Of a DNA stretch of 64,000 bases, positions 36,478 to 44,372 are shown in pieces. Under the pieces are notes generated by a model. The model ran no database searches and was not told the origin of the DNA. It saw only the letters and a list, made by a program, of their open reading frames with translations. Every line of letters starts with the position of its first letter. Positions within the stretch are counted from its first letter, which is position 1. Origin of the DNA: Ruminococcus sp. XPD3002 (lineage in GTDB: Bacteria; Bacillota; Clostridia; Oscillospirales; Ruminococcaceae). Location of the stretch: NCBI GenBank assembly GCA_900119535.1, contig FPJT01000006.1:148430-212429 (forward strand). The letters are read 5' to 3'. Made by a program: the position numbers and the translations under genes.

Positions 36478-37936
36478 ACCGATAATGATACAGGGTACTA
36501 TGTCCGATGCAGGCAAAAGCTTCATTGCCGCCGCACTTTGCAGGATCTTTCGTCAGGACGGCTACTCAGTTGCACCGTTCAAGTCCCAGAACATGGCGCT
36601 TAATTCATTTATAACTCCCGACGGCTCGGAAATAGGCAGAGCTCAGGCAATGCAGGCAGAAGCCGCAGGTATAGATCCTTCGCCGCTTATGAACCCCATT
36701 CTGCTGAAACCAACTACAGATACGGGTTCGCAGGTGATAGTAAATGGTCAGGTCAGGGGCAATATGAGAGCGGCTGAGTACTTCCGACGCAAAAAGGAAC
36801 TCGTCCCCGATATCATGAAAGCCTACGATACACTCGCTTCACAGTACGATATTATCGTCATAGAAGGCGCAGGCAGTCCCGTAGAGCTGAATCTGAAGTC
36901 AGATGACATCGTAAATATGGGACTTGCAGAAATGGTGAAGTCCCCAGTTCTGCTTGTGGGAGACATTGACAGAGGCGGTGTTTTCGCACAACTGATAGGT
37001 ACCCTCCACCTTCTTGAACCACATGAAAGGGACATGATAAAGGGACTTGTTGTGAATCGTTTCCGCGGCGATATCTCCCTTTTCGATGAGGGCATCTCCA
37101 TTCTCCGCAAGCTAAGCGGTAAACCTGTTGCGGGAGTAATACCCTACCTTGAATGTTCCCTTGAGGACGAGGACAGTCTCTCCTCGAAGCTCAGCAAATC
37201 CGATGTTACGGGACTTATCGACATCGCTGTTATAAAGCTCCCTAAGATATCCAATTTCACCGACTTTGACGTGTTCAGCCAGTACAGCGATGTATCGGTA
37301 CGCTACGTGTCGGATGCTGCTCGTCTCGGACGTCCCGACCTTATAATAGTCCCCGGAACTAAAAGCACTATCGCAGACATGAAATGGCTGAAAAGTACAG
37401 GACTTGATGAGAAAATAAAGTCCCTTGCATCTAAGGGCACCCTCGTATTCGGCATATGCGGAGGCTATCAGATACTTGGAAAAAGCATCTCCGATCCATT
37501 CGGCTCAGAAGGCGGCGGCAGTACAGACGGATTAGGTCTTCTTGAAGGCGAAACAGTATTCGGCATCGAAAAATGCCAGCGGAGAACTCAGGGCTGCTTT
37601 ACCTGCGGTGGTACATTTGCCTTTCTTGACGGCGCTTCATTCAGCGGCTATGAGATACACATGGGTACAACTCGTGACAGCGGCACACCTCTTACTGACT
37701 GCGGAGGAAGCTACTCAGGCAGTGTGGCTGGCTGTTACATACACGGCATATTCGACTCCGCCGACGTGTCAGGACGTCTCATACGTCACCTGTTTGAACG
37801 TCGTGGACTAACCTACAGCGGAACTTCAACAGACCGCCGTGAATTCAGAGAAAAACAGTTCGACCTGCTTGCAGACCACGTCCGCAGAAGTCTGGATATG
37901 GACCTGATATACCGTATAATCAGGGAGGGAATATGA
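36470..37936 (+). CDS. cbiP: Cobyric acid synthase
   Basis: CbiP amidates four side chains (b, d, e, g) of adenosylcobyrinate a,c-diamide. The 488-residue protein has an N-terminal synthetase part with IMIQGTMSDAGKSFIAAALC, PFKSQNMALNSF, EGAGSPVELNL and GDIDRGGVFAQL. A C-terminal glutaminase part has GTKSTIADMKWL and the nucleophile in VFGICGGYQILGKS, with GYEIHMGTT and a late IHGIFDS. Full length. It overlaps cobD and cbiC. Confidence 0.97.
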   Translation: MGRPIMIQGTMSDAGKSFIAAALCRIFRQDGYSVAPFKSQNMALNSFITPDGSEIGRAQAMQAEAAGIDPSPLMNPILLKPTTDTGSQVIVNGQVRGNMRAAEYFRRKKELVPDIMKAYDTLASQYDIIVIEGAGSPVELNLKSDDIVNMGLAEMVKSPVLLVGDIDRGGVFAQLIGTLHLLEPHERDMIKGLVVNRFRGDISLFDEGISILRKLSGKPVAGVIPYLECSLEDEDSLSSKLSKSDVTGLIDIAVIKLPKISNFTDFDVFSQYSDVSVRYVSDAARLGRPDLIIVPGTKSTIADMKWLKSTGLDEKIKSLASKGTLVFGICGGYQILGKSISDPFGSEGGGSTDGLGLLEGETVFGIEKCQRRTQGCFTCGGTFAFLDGASFSGYEIHMGTTRDSGTPLTDCGGSYSGSVAGCYIHGIFDSADVSGRLIRHLFERRGLTYSGTSTDRREFREKQFDLLADHVRRSLDMDLIYRIIREGI

Positions 37937-38571
37937 AAGATAAGATAGAATACGTTCTGCCTTCGGATATCGAACGGCGGAGCTTCGAGATAATACGCTC
38001 GGAACTGGGCGAACGTACTTTCCCCGACGAGATAAGTCCAATAGTAATACGTGCTATACACACAACTGCGGACTTCGACTACGCAGATAACCTGTGGTTC
38101 TCGGAAAACGCCGTGAGCATCGCACTGAACACACTGAAACAGGGTGCAACGATAGTCACAGACACCAACATGGCAAAGTCCGGTATAAACAAAGCCGCCC
38201 TTGCACGACACGGCTGTCAGTGCTGCTGCTTCATGGCGGATGAGGACGTTGCAGAAGCTGCAAAAAAGAATGGTACTACCCGTGCGACCGCTTCAGTGGA
38301 TAAAGCCGCAGATATAGACGGACCTGTCATATACGCCGTGGGAAATGCTCCTACTGCGCTGATACGCCTGTGTGAACACATCGAAAAAGGTTCTTTCCGT
38401 CCCGAACTTGTGATAGGTATGCCTGTAGGCTTCGTGAACGTTGTACAGTCCAAAGAAATGCTTATCGAATCGGGAATCCCCTGTATAGTTGCAAGAGGAA
38501 GAAAGGGCGGAAGCAATGTAGCTGCGGCAGTATGCAATGCCCTCCTTTATATGCTTGACGGCAAAAAGTAA
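37933..38571 (+). CDS. cbiC: Cobalt-precorrin-8 methylmutase
   Basis: CbiC moves a methyl group from C11 to C12 to give cobyrinate. The 212-residue protein contains FEIIRSELGERTFP, IRAIHTTADFDYADNL (catalytic histidine), VTDTNMAKSGINK, NAPTALIRLCEHIEKG and VGMPVGFVNV-like sequence. It is the last gene of the operon. The next 420 bp hold only regulatory sequence. CbiL, CobU, CobS, CobT and the uroporphyrinogen methyltransferase are not in this window. Confidence 0.96.
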   Translation: MKDKIEYVLPSDIERRSFEIIRSELGERTFPDEISPIVIRAIHTTADFDYADNLWFSENAVSIALNTLKQGATIVTDTNMAKSGINKAALARHGCQCCCFMADEDVAEAAKKNGTTRATASVDKAADIDGPVIYAVGNAPTALIRLCEHIEKGSFRPELVIGMPVGFVNVVQSKEMLIESGIPCIVARGRKGGSNVAAAVCNALLYMLDGKK

Positions 38572-38621
38572 AAACAAAAGTGCATAAGACTTGTATATAA
38601 CGTATATTTTCTTACTTTTGC

Positions 38622-38650
38622 TTGAAATAACAGATCTCATCTGATATAAT
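38622..38650 (+). promoter_or_regulatory. Sigma-A promoter of the riboswitch-controlled cbiK operon
   Basis: TTGAAA (38622-38627) and TATAAT (38645-38650) are separated by 17 bp. Transcription would start near 38657, just before the riboswitch. Confidence 0.8.
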
Positions 38651-38670
38651 TATCTATGTTCATTAATATC

Positions 38671-38857
38671 ATAACATACGGTGCCTGCTGCCGATAACGG
38701 TGAAGCAGGGTAAAAGGGAAGCAGGTCAGAATCCTGCACGATCTCGTCACTGTGTACGGGGAGCAATATGCTGAGGCTTTGAGCCATGCCACTGAGTAAT
38801 CGGGAAGGCTGCATAAAGCAATGATCCGAAAGTCAGGAAACCTGCCGTTATGTTGGT
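38671..38857 (+). ncRNA. Cobalamin (adenosylcobalamin) riboswitch
   Basis: The 190-base element has the class features. AACATACGGTGCC at its 5' end can pair with CCGTTATGTT at the 3' end (P1). AAAAGGGAAGCAGGTCAGAATC with its GGGAA core, CACTGTGTACGGGGAG and GCCACTG are the conserved internal blocks. The B12 box reads AGTCAGGAAACCTGCC (38831-38846). It lies 130 bp before the cbiK lipoprotein gene and after the biosynthetic operon, so it controls the uptake/chelatase section. Confidence 0.95.
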
Positions 38858-38882
38858 ACACGATCGAAAGATCAGGTCACGA

Positions 38883-38952
38883 GGCATTGACCGTACCGAT
38901 AACCCCTCATGGGGTTTATTGTCATGCCTTCTGTATTGCAGAGGGCTTTTTT
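38883..38952 (+). terminator. Riboswitch expression platform with intrinsic terminator
   Basis: GCCTTCTG (38926-38933) pairs with CAGAGGGC (38939-38946), followed by six T: a clear terminator. A larger upstream hairpin pairs GGCATTGAC (from 38883) with GTCATGCC (to 38928) around an ACCCC/GGGGT helix, and shares three bases with the terminator stem. The two could be mutually exclusive. Confidence 0.8.
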
Positions 38953-38991
38953 GATGTACTGATCGTGCCTTTACAGAAAGGAATTGTTAAC

Positions 38992-40056
38992 ATGAAAAAG
39001 ATCACAGCACTCATCATCTGTCTTGCAGCAGTAACTGCATCATTCGCTTCATGCGGAAATCAGGCAAGTTCTTCCGAAAGCACTGCCGCTTCAGAGGAAG
39101 TTACAACAGCCGCAGAGACTGAGCCCGAAACAGAGGCAGAGACACAGGAGGAAACTACAGAAATGGCTACAGAAGAAGTTACAGAAGCTGAGGAAGCGGA
39201 AGACGAGGAGAACTACGATACAGGCGACGCTTCACTTGATAACATCCGCAACGAGGACAATATCGGCGATAACGAACTCCTTGTACTGAGCTTCGGTACA
39301 AGCTATAATGACAGCCGCCGTCTCACTATCGGTGCTATCGAAGGTGCTCTTGCTGACGCTTTCCCGGAGTACTCAGTACGCCGCGGATTCACTGCAAATA
39401 TCATCATCGACCACGTTAACCGCCGTGACGGTATCCTTATCGACGATGTAGAGGCTGCACTTAAGCGTGCAGAGGATAACGGTGTAAAGAAGCTTGTTGT
39501 TCAGCCTACACACCTTATGAATGGTCTTGAATACAACGATATAGTCAAGGAAGTCGGCAAGCATGCTGACGCTTTCGAGAAGGTAGTATTCGGCGAGCCG
39601 CTTCTCACTTCCGATGACGATTTCAAGCGTGTTGAGAACGCTATCGTTAACTGGACTGCTGACTATGACGACGGAAAGACCGCTATCTGCTTCATGGGAC
39701 ACGGTACAGAGGCAGAGTCCAACGGAGTTTACCAGAAGATGCAGGATATGCTCACTGCTGACGGCAGAACAAATTACTTCATCGGTACAGTTGAAGCTGA
39801 GCCGTCTGTTGAGGACGTTCTCAAAGCTGTACAGGCAGGCAACTACGAAAGAGTAGTTCTCGAGCCACTCATGGTAGTTGCAGGAGACCACGCAAATAAC
39901 GATATGGCTGGCGACGACGCAGATTCATGGAAGTCTGTTTTCGAGGACGCAGGCTACGAGGTAGAGTGCATCCTGAGAGGTCTCGGCGAGAACGAGGACA
40001 TCAGACAGATATACGTTGAACACGCAAGAAACGCTATCAACAAGGCATCTGAATAA
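38992..40056 (+). CDS. cbiK: Surface lipoprotein CbiK-type cobaltochelatase
   Basis: This 354-residue protein has a lipoprotein signal (lipobox ASC, Cys21) and an acidic Glu/Thr-rich spacer (about 25-80). A complete CbiK chelatase domain follows (about 95-354). The Salmonella CbiK metal triad is kept: Glu180 (MNGLEY), His237 (FMGHG) and His300 (VAGDHANNDMAGDD). It starts LLVLSFGTSYNDS. CbiK normally inserts cobalt into sirohydrochlorin in the cytoplasm. Here it should sit outside, like the periplasmic CbiK of Desulfovibrio. It is the first gene after the B12 riboswitch and precedes a NEAT-like lipoprotein and an ABC importer, so it may load or strip metal from an imported tetrapyrrole. The start at 38992 excludes riboswitch sequence. 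The function is inference. Confidence 0.9.
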   Translation: MKKITALIICLAAVTASFASCGNQASSSESTAASEEVTTAAETEPETEAETQEETTEMATEEVTEAEEAEDEENYDTGDASLDNIRNEDNIGDNELLVLSFGTSYNDSRRLTIGAIEGALADAFPEYSVRRGFTANIIIDHVNRRDGILIDDVEAALKRAEDNGVKKLVVQPTHLMNGLEYNDIVKEVGKHADAFEKVVFGEPLLTSDDDFKRVENAIVNWTADYDDGKTAICFMGHGTEAESNGVYQKMQDMLTADGRTNYFIGTVEAEPSVEDVLKAVQAGNYERVVLEPLMVVAGDHANNDMAGDDADSWKSVFEDAGYEVECILRGLGENEDIRQIYVEHARNAINKASE

Positions 40057-40066
40057 GCATAAAATC

Positions 40067-40093
40067 ATCGGGCAGTCAAAAAGCTGCCCGATT
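40067..40093 (+). terminator. Hairpin between cbiK and the NEAT-like lipoprotein gene
   Basis: ATCGGGCAG pairs with CTGCCCGAT around TCAAAAAG. The trailing T-run is short (TTTAA), so it may only attenuate readthrough or stabilise the mRNA end. Confidence 0.55.
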
Positions 40094-40112
40094 TAAGTTA
40101 AGAGGTAACAAC

Positions 40113-41054
40113 ATGAAAAAAATAACAATTATCGCTGCTGCCGCTGCACTCATAATGACCTGCGGCTGCGGAAATACTCCTGCTGAGAGCAGTTCGTCAT
40201 CCGAAACACCGTCAACATCCGCTGCGGAAGAAACTGCCGCAGAAGAAGCTACTACAGAAGAAGCCGCTACAGAAGCATCCGAACACGCTACTGCTCCCCA
40301 GCAGGAAGTCGGATACGAGGGAATGACTGCGGTACACGCTGACGAACTCAACGAAGGTACATACCACATCAATGTCGATTCCAGCTCCTCAATGTTCAAG
40401 ATCGCTGACTGCATCCTCACTGTAAACGGTGAAGATATGACTGCGGACCTCATCATCGCAAGCAAGTCCTACGATGCACTCTTTATGGGAAGCGAGGACG
40501 AGGCTGAAACCGCAGACGATTCCGCTCTCATTAAATACACAGAAAACGACGAGGGACAGTCCGTATTCACAGTACCCGTTAACGCTCTTGACGAGGAAAC
40601 AGAGTGTGCCGCACTCAGCGCTAAAAAACAGGAATGGTACGGACGTACACTGGTATTCCGTGCGGACTCTCTCCCCGAGGAAGCATTCAAAGAAAGCAGA
40701 TACACAGTTCCCGATTCACTGAGTCTTTCGGACGGTAAATACACTGCTGATGTGAAGCTCGAAGGCGGTTCGGGCAAGGCAACTGTTGAATCTCCTGCAG
40801 TTCTCACAGTGGAAAACGGACAGGTAACTGCCGAAGTTATCTGGAGCAGCAGCAACTACGATTACATGATAGTTGACGGCGAAAAGTACCTTCCAACCAA
40901 TACAGAAGGTAACTCAACATTCAGCATCCCTGTAAAGGGCTTTGACTACAAAATGCCCGTTTCTGCGGATACAACAGCAATGAGCGTTCCATACGAGATA
41001 GAGTACACGCTCTATTTCGATTCAGCTTCAATAGCTCCGAAGGCAGATGAATAA
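40113..41054 (+). CDS. Lipoprotein with two NEAT-like domains
   Basis: The 313-residue protein has a lipoprotein signal (CGC, Cys19) and a Ser/Thr/Glu/Ala-rich spacer to about 65. Two similar beta-rich domains follow (about 75-185 and 200-305). Each has the order GxY(H/T), an LTVxNG strand, and an SKSYDALFMG or SSNYDYMIVDG segment, then TFSIPVKGFD-like sequence. This matches the layout of NEAT haem-binding domains. The second domain ends with PYEIEYTLYF, giving a YxxxY (Tyr294, Tyr298) like the NEAT haem ligand motif. The first lacks it. Its stop overlaps the next gene by 8 bp. A role in capturing haem or a corrinoid is inferred. Confidence 0.65.
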   Translation: MKKITIIAAAAALIMTCGCGNTPAESSSSSETPSTSAAEETAAEEATTEEAATEASEHATAPQQEVGYEGMTAVHADELNEGTYHINVDSSSSMFKIADCILTVNGEDMTADLIIASKSYDALFMGSEDEAETADDSALIKYTENDEGQSVFTVPVNALDEETECAALSAKKQEWYGRTLVFRADSLPEEAFKESRYTVPDSLSLSDGKYTADVKLEGGSGKATVESPAVLTVENGQVTAEVIWSSSNYDYMIVDGEKYLPTNTEGNSTFSIPVKGFDYKMPVSADTTAMSVPYEIEYTLYFDSASIAPKADE

Positions 41055-42177
41055 GCTTACCGCACCGCTGATACTGCTTCCGCTTCTGTTCACATCTTGT
41101 GCTTCTGGAAGCAGTTCAGCTGTACAGAACGCAGTAAACGGTGAACCTTTAGACCTTCACTACGCAGAGCAGTTCACCGCAGAGAAGCGTCCCGACGGCT
41201 GTTTCAGCATCGTTATCGGCGAGGACAGTTTCATCCTTGTACCCGAAAATGTCTCCGAACCTCAGAACACCAATGGCGCAACAGTCATACATCAGCCTGT
41301 CAGGGACATCTACCTCGCTTCTTCGTCTGTAATGGACCTGTTCTGCGGTCTGAACGCACTTGACAGCGTTACTATGACCTCCACCGACATACAGAACTGG
41401 ACATTACCCGATGTACAGTCCGCAATGAATACGGGCGAGCTAACATATATCGGCAAATATAACGCTCCCGATTACGAGGCGCTTGTGGAAAACGACTGCG
41501 GTATAGCCATTGAAAACACCATGATTTACCACTCTCCCGACACCAAAGAACAGATACAGCAGCTCGGCATTCCTGTAATGGTGGAGCGTTCAAGCTATGA
41601 ATCACATCCGCTTGGACGTCTTGAATGGATAAAGCTCTACGGACTGCTTCTGGGCGAATACGAAAAGGCGGAGGAATTCTTCGCTCAAAAGGAGAATATC
41701 TTCAACAGCGTGGATATAACAGCTATCCCCGAAGATGAACGCCCCACTGCGGCTTTTTTCTTTATCAGTCCCAACGGCTATGTAAACGTCAGAAAGCCAA
41801 ATGACTATATAGCACGTATGATAGAGCTTGCAGGCGGAAAATACGTCCTTGACGCAGAGACTCTCAGTGTGGACGAAAACTCCCTTTCCACAATGAATAT
41901 ACAGTTCGAGACCTTCTACGATACGGCTAAGGATGCCGATTTTCTCATCTATAACAGTACCGTGGACGGCAGTATGGACACAATTGAACAGCTCCTTGAA
42001 AAAAACAGTCTCCTTGCAGACTTCAGGGCAGTTAAAAACGGGAATGTATGGTGCACCGAAATGAATATGTTCCAGCAGACTACAGGCGCTGCGGAAATGG
42101 TACTGGACATAAACAGGATACTCACAGGAAATACGGAAGGCAGTGACAGTCTTACATATCTGCACAGACTGAAATGA
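41047..42177 (+). CDS. btuF: ABC transporter substrate-binding lipoprotein (BtuF/FepB class)
   Basis: The 376-residue protein has a lipoprotein signal (FTSC, Cys18) and a cluster A-2 binding-protein fold. The first lobe has RDIYLASSSVMDLFCGLNAL and LTYIGKYNAPDYEALVENDCGIAIEN, typical of siderophore, haem and cobalamin binding proteins. A long helix links it to the second lobe (RMIELAGGKYVLDAE). The cognate permease and ATPase follow within 10 bp. The ligand is not fixed by sequence. The B12 riboswitch favours a corrinoid or related tetrapyrrole, and the NEAT-like neighbour raises haem as an alternative. Confidence 0.85.
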   Translation: MNKLTAPLILLPLLFTSCASGSSSAVQNAVNGEPLDLHYAEQFTAEKRPDGCFSIVIGEDSFILVPENVSEPQNTNGATVIHQPVRDIYLASSSVMDLFCGLNALDSVTMTSTDIQNWTLPDVQSAMNTGELTYIGKYNAPDYEALVENDCGIAIENTMIYHSPDTKEQIQQLGIPVMVERSSYESHPLGRLEWIKLYGLLLGEYEKAEEFFAQKENIFNSVDITAIPEDERPTAAFFFISPNGYVNVRKPNDYIARMIELAGGKYVLDAETLSVDENSLSTMNIQFETFYDTAKDADFLIYNSTVDGSMDTIEQLLEKNSLLADFRAVKNGNVWCTEMNMFQQTTGAAEMVLDINRILTGNTEGSDSLTYLHRLK

Positions 42178-42185
42178 GGTGAAGA

Positions 42186-43202
42186 ATGGACACTAAAAGG
42201 AGAATACGCTTTATTTTCGCATACTCTCTGCTGATTCTGCTTGCGGCAGTCCTTTTTGCATCGGGACTCCTACTCGGAAGCAGCAGCGTGACACCATCTG
42301 AGGCACTGGACGTTATCCTCGGACGTGCGGAAAACCTGTCGGCAGAAAAAATAATCATGAACATACGTCTGCCGCGAGTATGTGCGGCGATGCTCCTTGG
42401 CGGAGCTTTGTCCGTCTCGGGCATACTGCTTCAGACATTCTTCGGGAACCCTATAGCAGGTCCCTTTGTACTGGGAATATCCTCGGGAGCAAAGCTTGCG
42501 GTTGCAGGTATCATGATAGTATCGCTGCAAAGCGGTATGGCGCTCGGCTCTTTCCACATGATAACCGCCGCATTTGTAGGCTCGCTTCTTTCAATGGGCG
42601 CAGTTATGCTCATCTCGGGACGAATAAAGAATATGGCTCAGCTGATAATCGGCGGCGTTATGATAGGATACATCTGCTCCTCACTTACGGAGCTTCTTGT
42701 TACATTTGCAAATGACGCAAATATCGTAAACCTCCACAACTGGTCAATGGGAAGCTTCTCGGGTATCGACCGCGGAGACCTCCGTATCATTGCAGTTATA
42801 ACAGCTGTTGGGGTTTCGGCAGCATTTCTTCTTTCAAAGCCTATGGGAGCATATATGCTTGGTGAAGCCTACGCTAAGAATTCGGGAGTTGATATACGTC
42901 TTTTCCGCATACTCCTGATTCTGCTTTCGAGTCTGCTTTCAGCCTGTGTAACTGCCTTTGCAGGTCCCGTTTCATTTGTCGGAGTAGCTGTACCTCACCT
43001 GATGAAGCGGCTTTTCGGTACTGCAAGACCGCTTATCATGATACCTGCCTGTTTTCTCGGCGGAGGAGTTTTCTGTATGCTCTGCGACCTTATATCACGT
43101 ATGTTATTTGCTCCAACCGAACTGAGCATAAGCACTGTTACAGCAGTTTTCGGCGCACCCGTTGTTATCGCCGTAATGTACGATAAACGCAGGAGGTCAT
43201 GA
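42186..43202 (+). CDS. btuC: FecCD/BtuC-type ABC transporter permease
   Basis: This 338-residue membrane protein has about ten transmembrane helices. The family motifs are MNIRLPRVCAAMLLGGALSVSG, FFGNPIAGPFVLGISSGAKL, WSMGSFSG and the ATPase-coupling loop AFAGPVSFVGVAVPHLMKRL. It forms a dimer in importers of cobalamin, haem and siderophores. It lies 8 bp after the binding protein gene and 1 bp before the ATPase gene. Confidence 0.93.
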   Translation: MDTKRRIRFIFAYSLLILLAAVLFASGLLLGSSSVTPSEALDVILGRAENLSAEKIIMNIRLPRVCAAMLLGGALSVSGILLQTFFGNPIAGPFVLGISSGAKLAVAGIMIVSLQSGMALGSFHMITAAFVGSLLSMGAVMLISGRIKNMAQLIIGGVMIGYICSSLTELLVTFANDANIVNLHNWSMGSFSGIDRGDLRIIAVITAVGVSAAFLLSKPMGAYMLGEAYAKNSGVDIRLFRILLILLSSLLSACVTAFAGPVSFVGVAVPHLMKRLFGTARPLIMIPACFLGGGVFCMLCDLISRMLFAPTELSISTVTAVFGAPVVIAVMYDKRRRS

Positions 43203-43203
43203 T

Positions 43204-44283
43204 ATGAAAGATACTATCCTCGAAGTTAAGGAACTGTCCGCAGGCTACGGCGGCAAAGCCATTGTAAGCGGAGTAAGCTTCACTGTAAAACGCGGAGAGA
43301 TGCTCACTCTAATAGGTCCCAACGGTGCGGGCAAATCCACGCTTCTTAAAACTATCGCCGCTCAGCTTCCGCCTGTTTCGGGAGAAATAGTCCTTAACGG
43401 CAGCAGACTTACCGAGATGACCGCAAGGGACATAGCACGTTCAGTTTCGCTGCTTCTGACAGAAAGAGTTTCCGCAGAGAAAATGACATGCATGGACGTT
43501 GTGGACACAGGCAGGTACCCCTATACAGGTCGGCTCGGCATACTCTCCGAAGAGGACCGCAAGGCAGTCCGTGAAGCAATGGAGCTTACCTCTATCTTGG
43601 ACATTGCAGACAGACCATTCAGCCTCGTCAGCGACGGTCAGCGTCAGCTGGTCATGCTTGCAAGGGCGATAGCTCAGGACACTCCCCTTCTTATCCTCGA
43701 CGAGCCGACTTCCTACCTCGATATCGGTCACAAGCTCCGCCTTCAGGAGCTTTTAAGAACGCTTATGTTCGAGAAAAACACAACTGTGATGCAATCCCTC
43801 CACGAGCTTGAACTTGCACAGAAATACTCGGACAGAATAATGTGCATCAATAAAGGAACTGCCGAATTATCGGGCAGTCCCGACGAGGTATTCACGGATT
43901 CACAGATAAACTCAATTTTCAGCATAAAGAGCGGCAGCTACAACTCACTTTTCGGTTCAACGGAAGCATGTATCCTCAACAATGAAACACCGCAGGTATT
44001 CATTATCGGTGGAGGCGGAAAAGCTATCCCTCTGTACCGACGCCTGAGACGTCAGAGGATACCCTTTGCCGCAGGTATCATCCCTGAAAACGATGTGGAG
44101 TACAGTATAGTTACCGCACTTACCCCACATGTGATATCAGTACCACCTTATACAACTGCAAACATGAAGTCCCTGAATACCGCAAAAGAAATGATGCAGA
44201 AATGCGATACCGTAATTTGCTGTAACGACCTGTTCTGTCCCGAACTTTGCAGATATGCGTCTGACATAGGTAAACTTCGTTAA
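43204..44283 (+). CDS. btuD: ABC transporter ATPase (BtuD/FecE class) with extra C-terminal domain
   Basis: The 359-residue protein has a standard ATPase core (about 1-255). Walker A is GPNGAGKSTLLKT. The signature is SDGQRQL rather than the usual SGGQ, and Walker B is LLILDEPTSYLDIGH. Residues 258-359 form an extra domain that begins VFIIGGGGKAIPLYRRLRRQ and reads like a small Rossmann-type fold (VEYSIVTALTPHVISVPPY, CDTVICCNDLF). I cannot name it. FecE-type ATPases usually end near 260 residues. The extra domain may bind a nucleotide or regulate transport, but this is speculation. Confidence 0.9.
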   Translation: MKDTILEVKELSAGYGGKAIVSGVSFTVKRGEMLTLIGPNGAGKSTLLKTIAAQLPPVSGEIVLNGSRLTEMTARDIARSVSLLLTERVSAEKMTCMDVVDTGRYPYTGRLGILSEEDRKAVREAMELTSILDIADRPFSLVSDGQRQLVMLARAIAQDTPLLILDEPTSYLDIGHKLRLQELLRTLMFEKNTTVMQSLHELELAQKYSDRIMCINKGTAELSGSPDEVFTDSQINSIFSIKSGSYNSLFGSTEACILNNETPQVFIIGGGGKAIPLYRRLRRQRIPFAAGIIPENDVEYSIVTALTPHVISVPPYTTANMKSLNTAKEMMQKCDTVICCNDLFCPELCRYASDIGKLR

Positions 44284-44301
44284 TGACTACTTTTTTCTCT
44301 A

Positions 44302-44330
44302 TTGCAAAAATGTTATAAACGGTGTATAAT
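44302..44330 (+). promoter_or_regulatory. Sigma-A promoter of the phosphopantetheinyl transferase gene
   Basis: TTGCAA (44302-44307) and TATAAT (44325-44330) are separated by 17 bp, 42 bp before the start at 44373. No terminator is seen after btuD. Confidence 0.75.
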
Positions 44331-44372
44331 GATAACAACGATCAATTATCCCACAACTGCAAAGGAGTTTTC

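Noticed and set aside
38821-38991. An N-terminal extension of the cbiK gene reaching into the riboswitch
   Set aside because: The extra residues are translated from the B12 box and terminator hairpin. The ATG at 38992 begins a normal lipoprotein signal.
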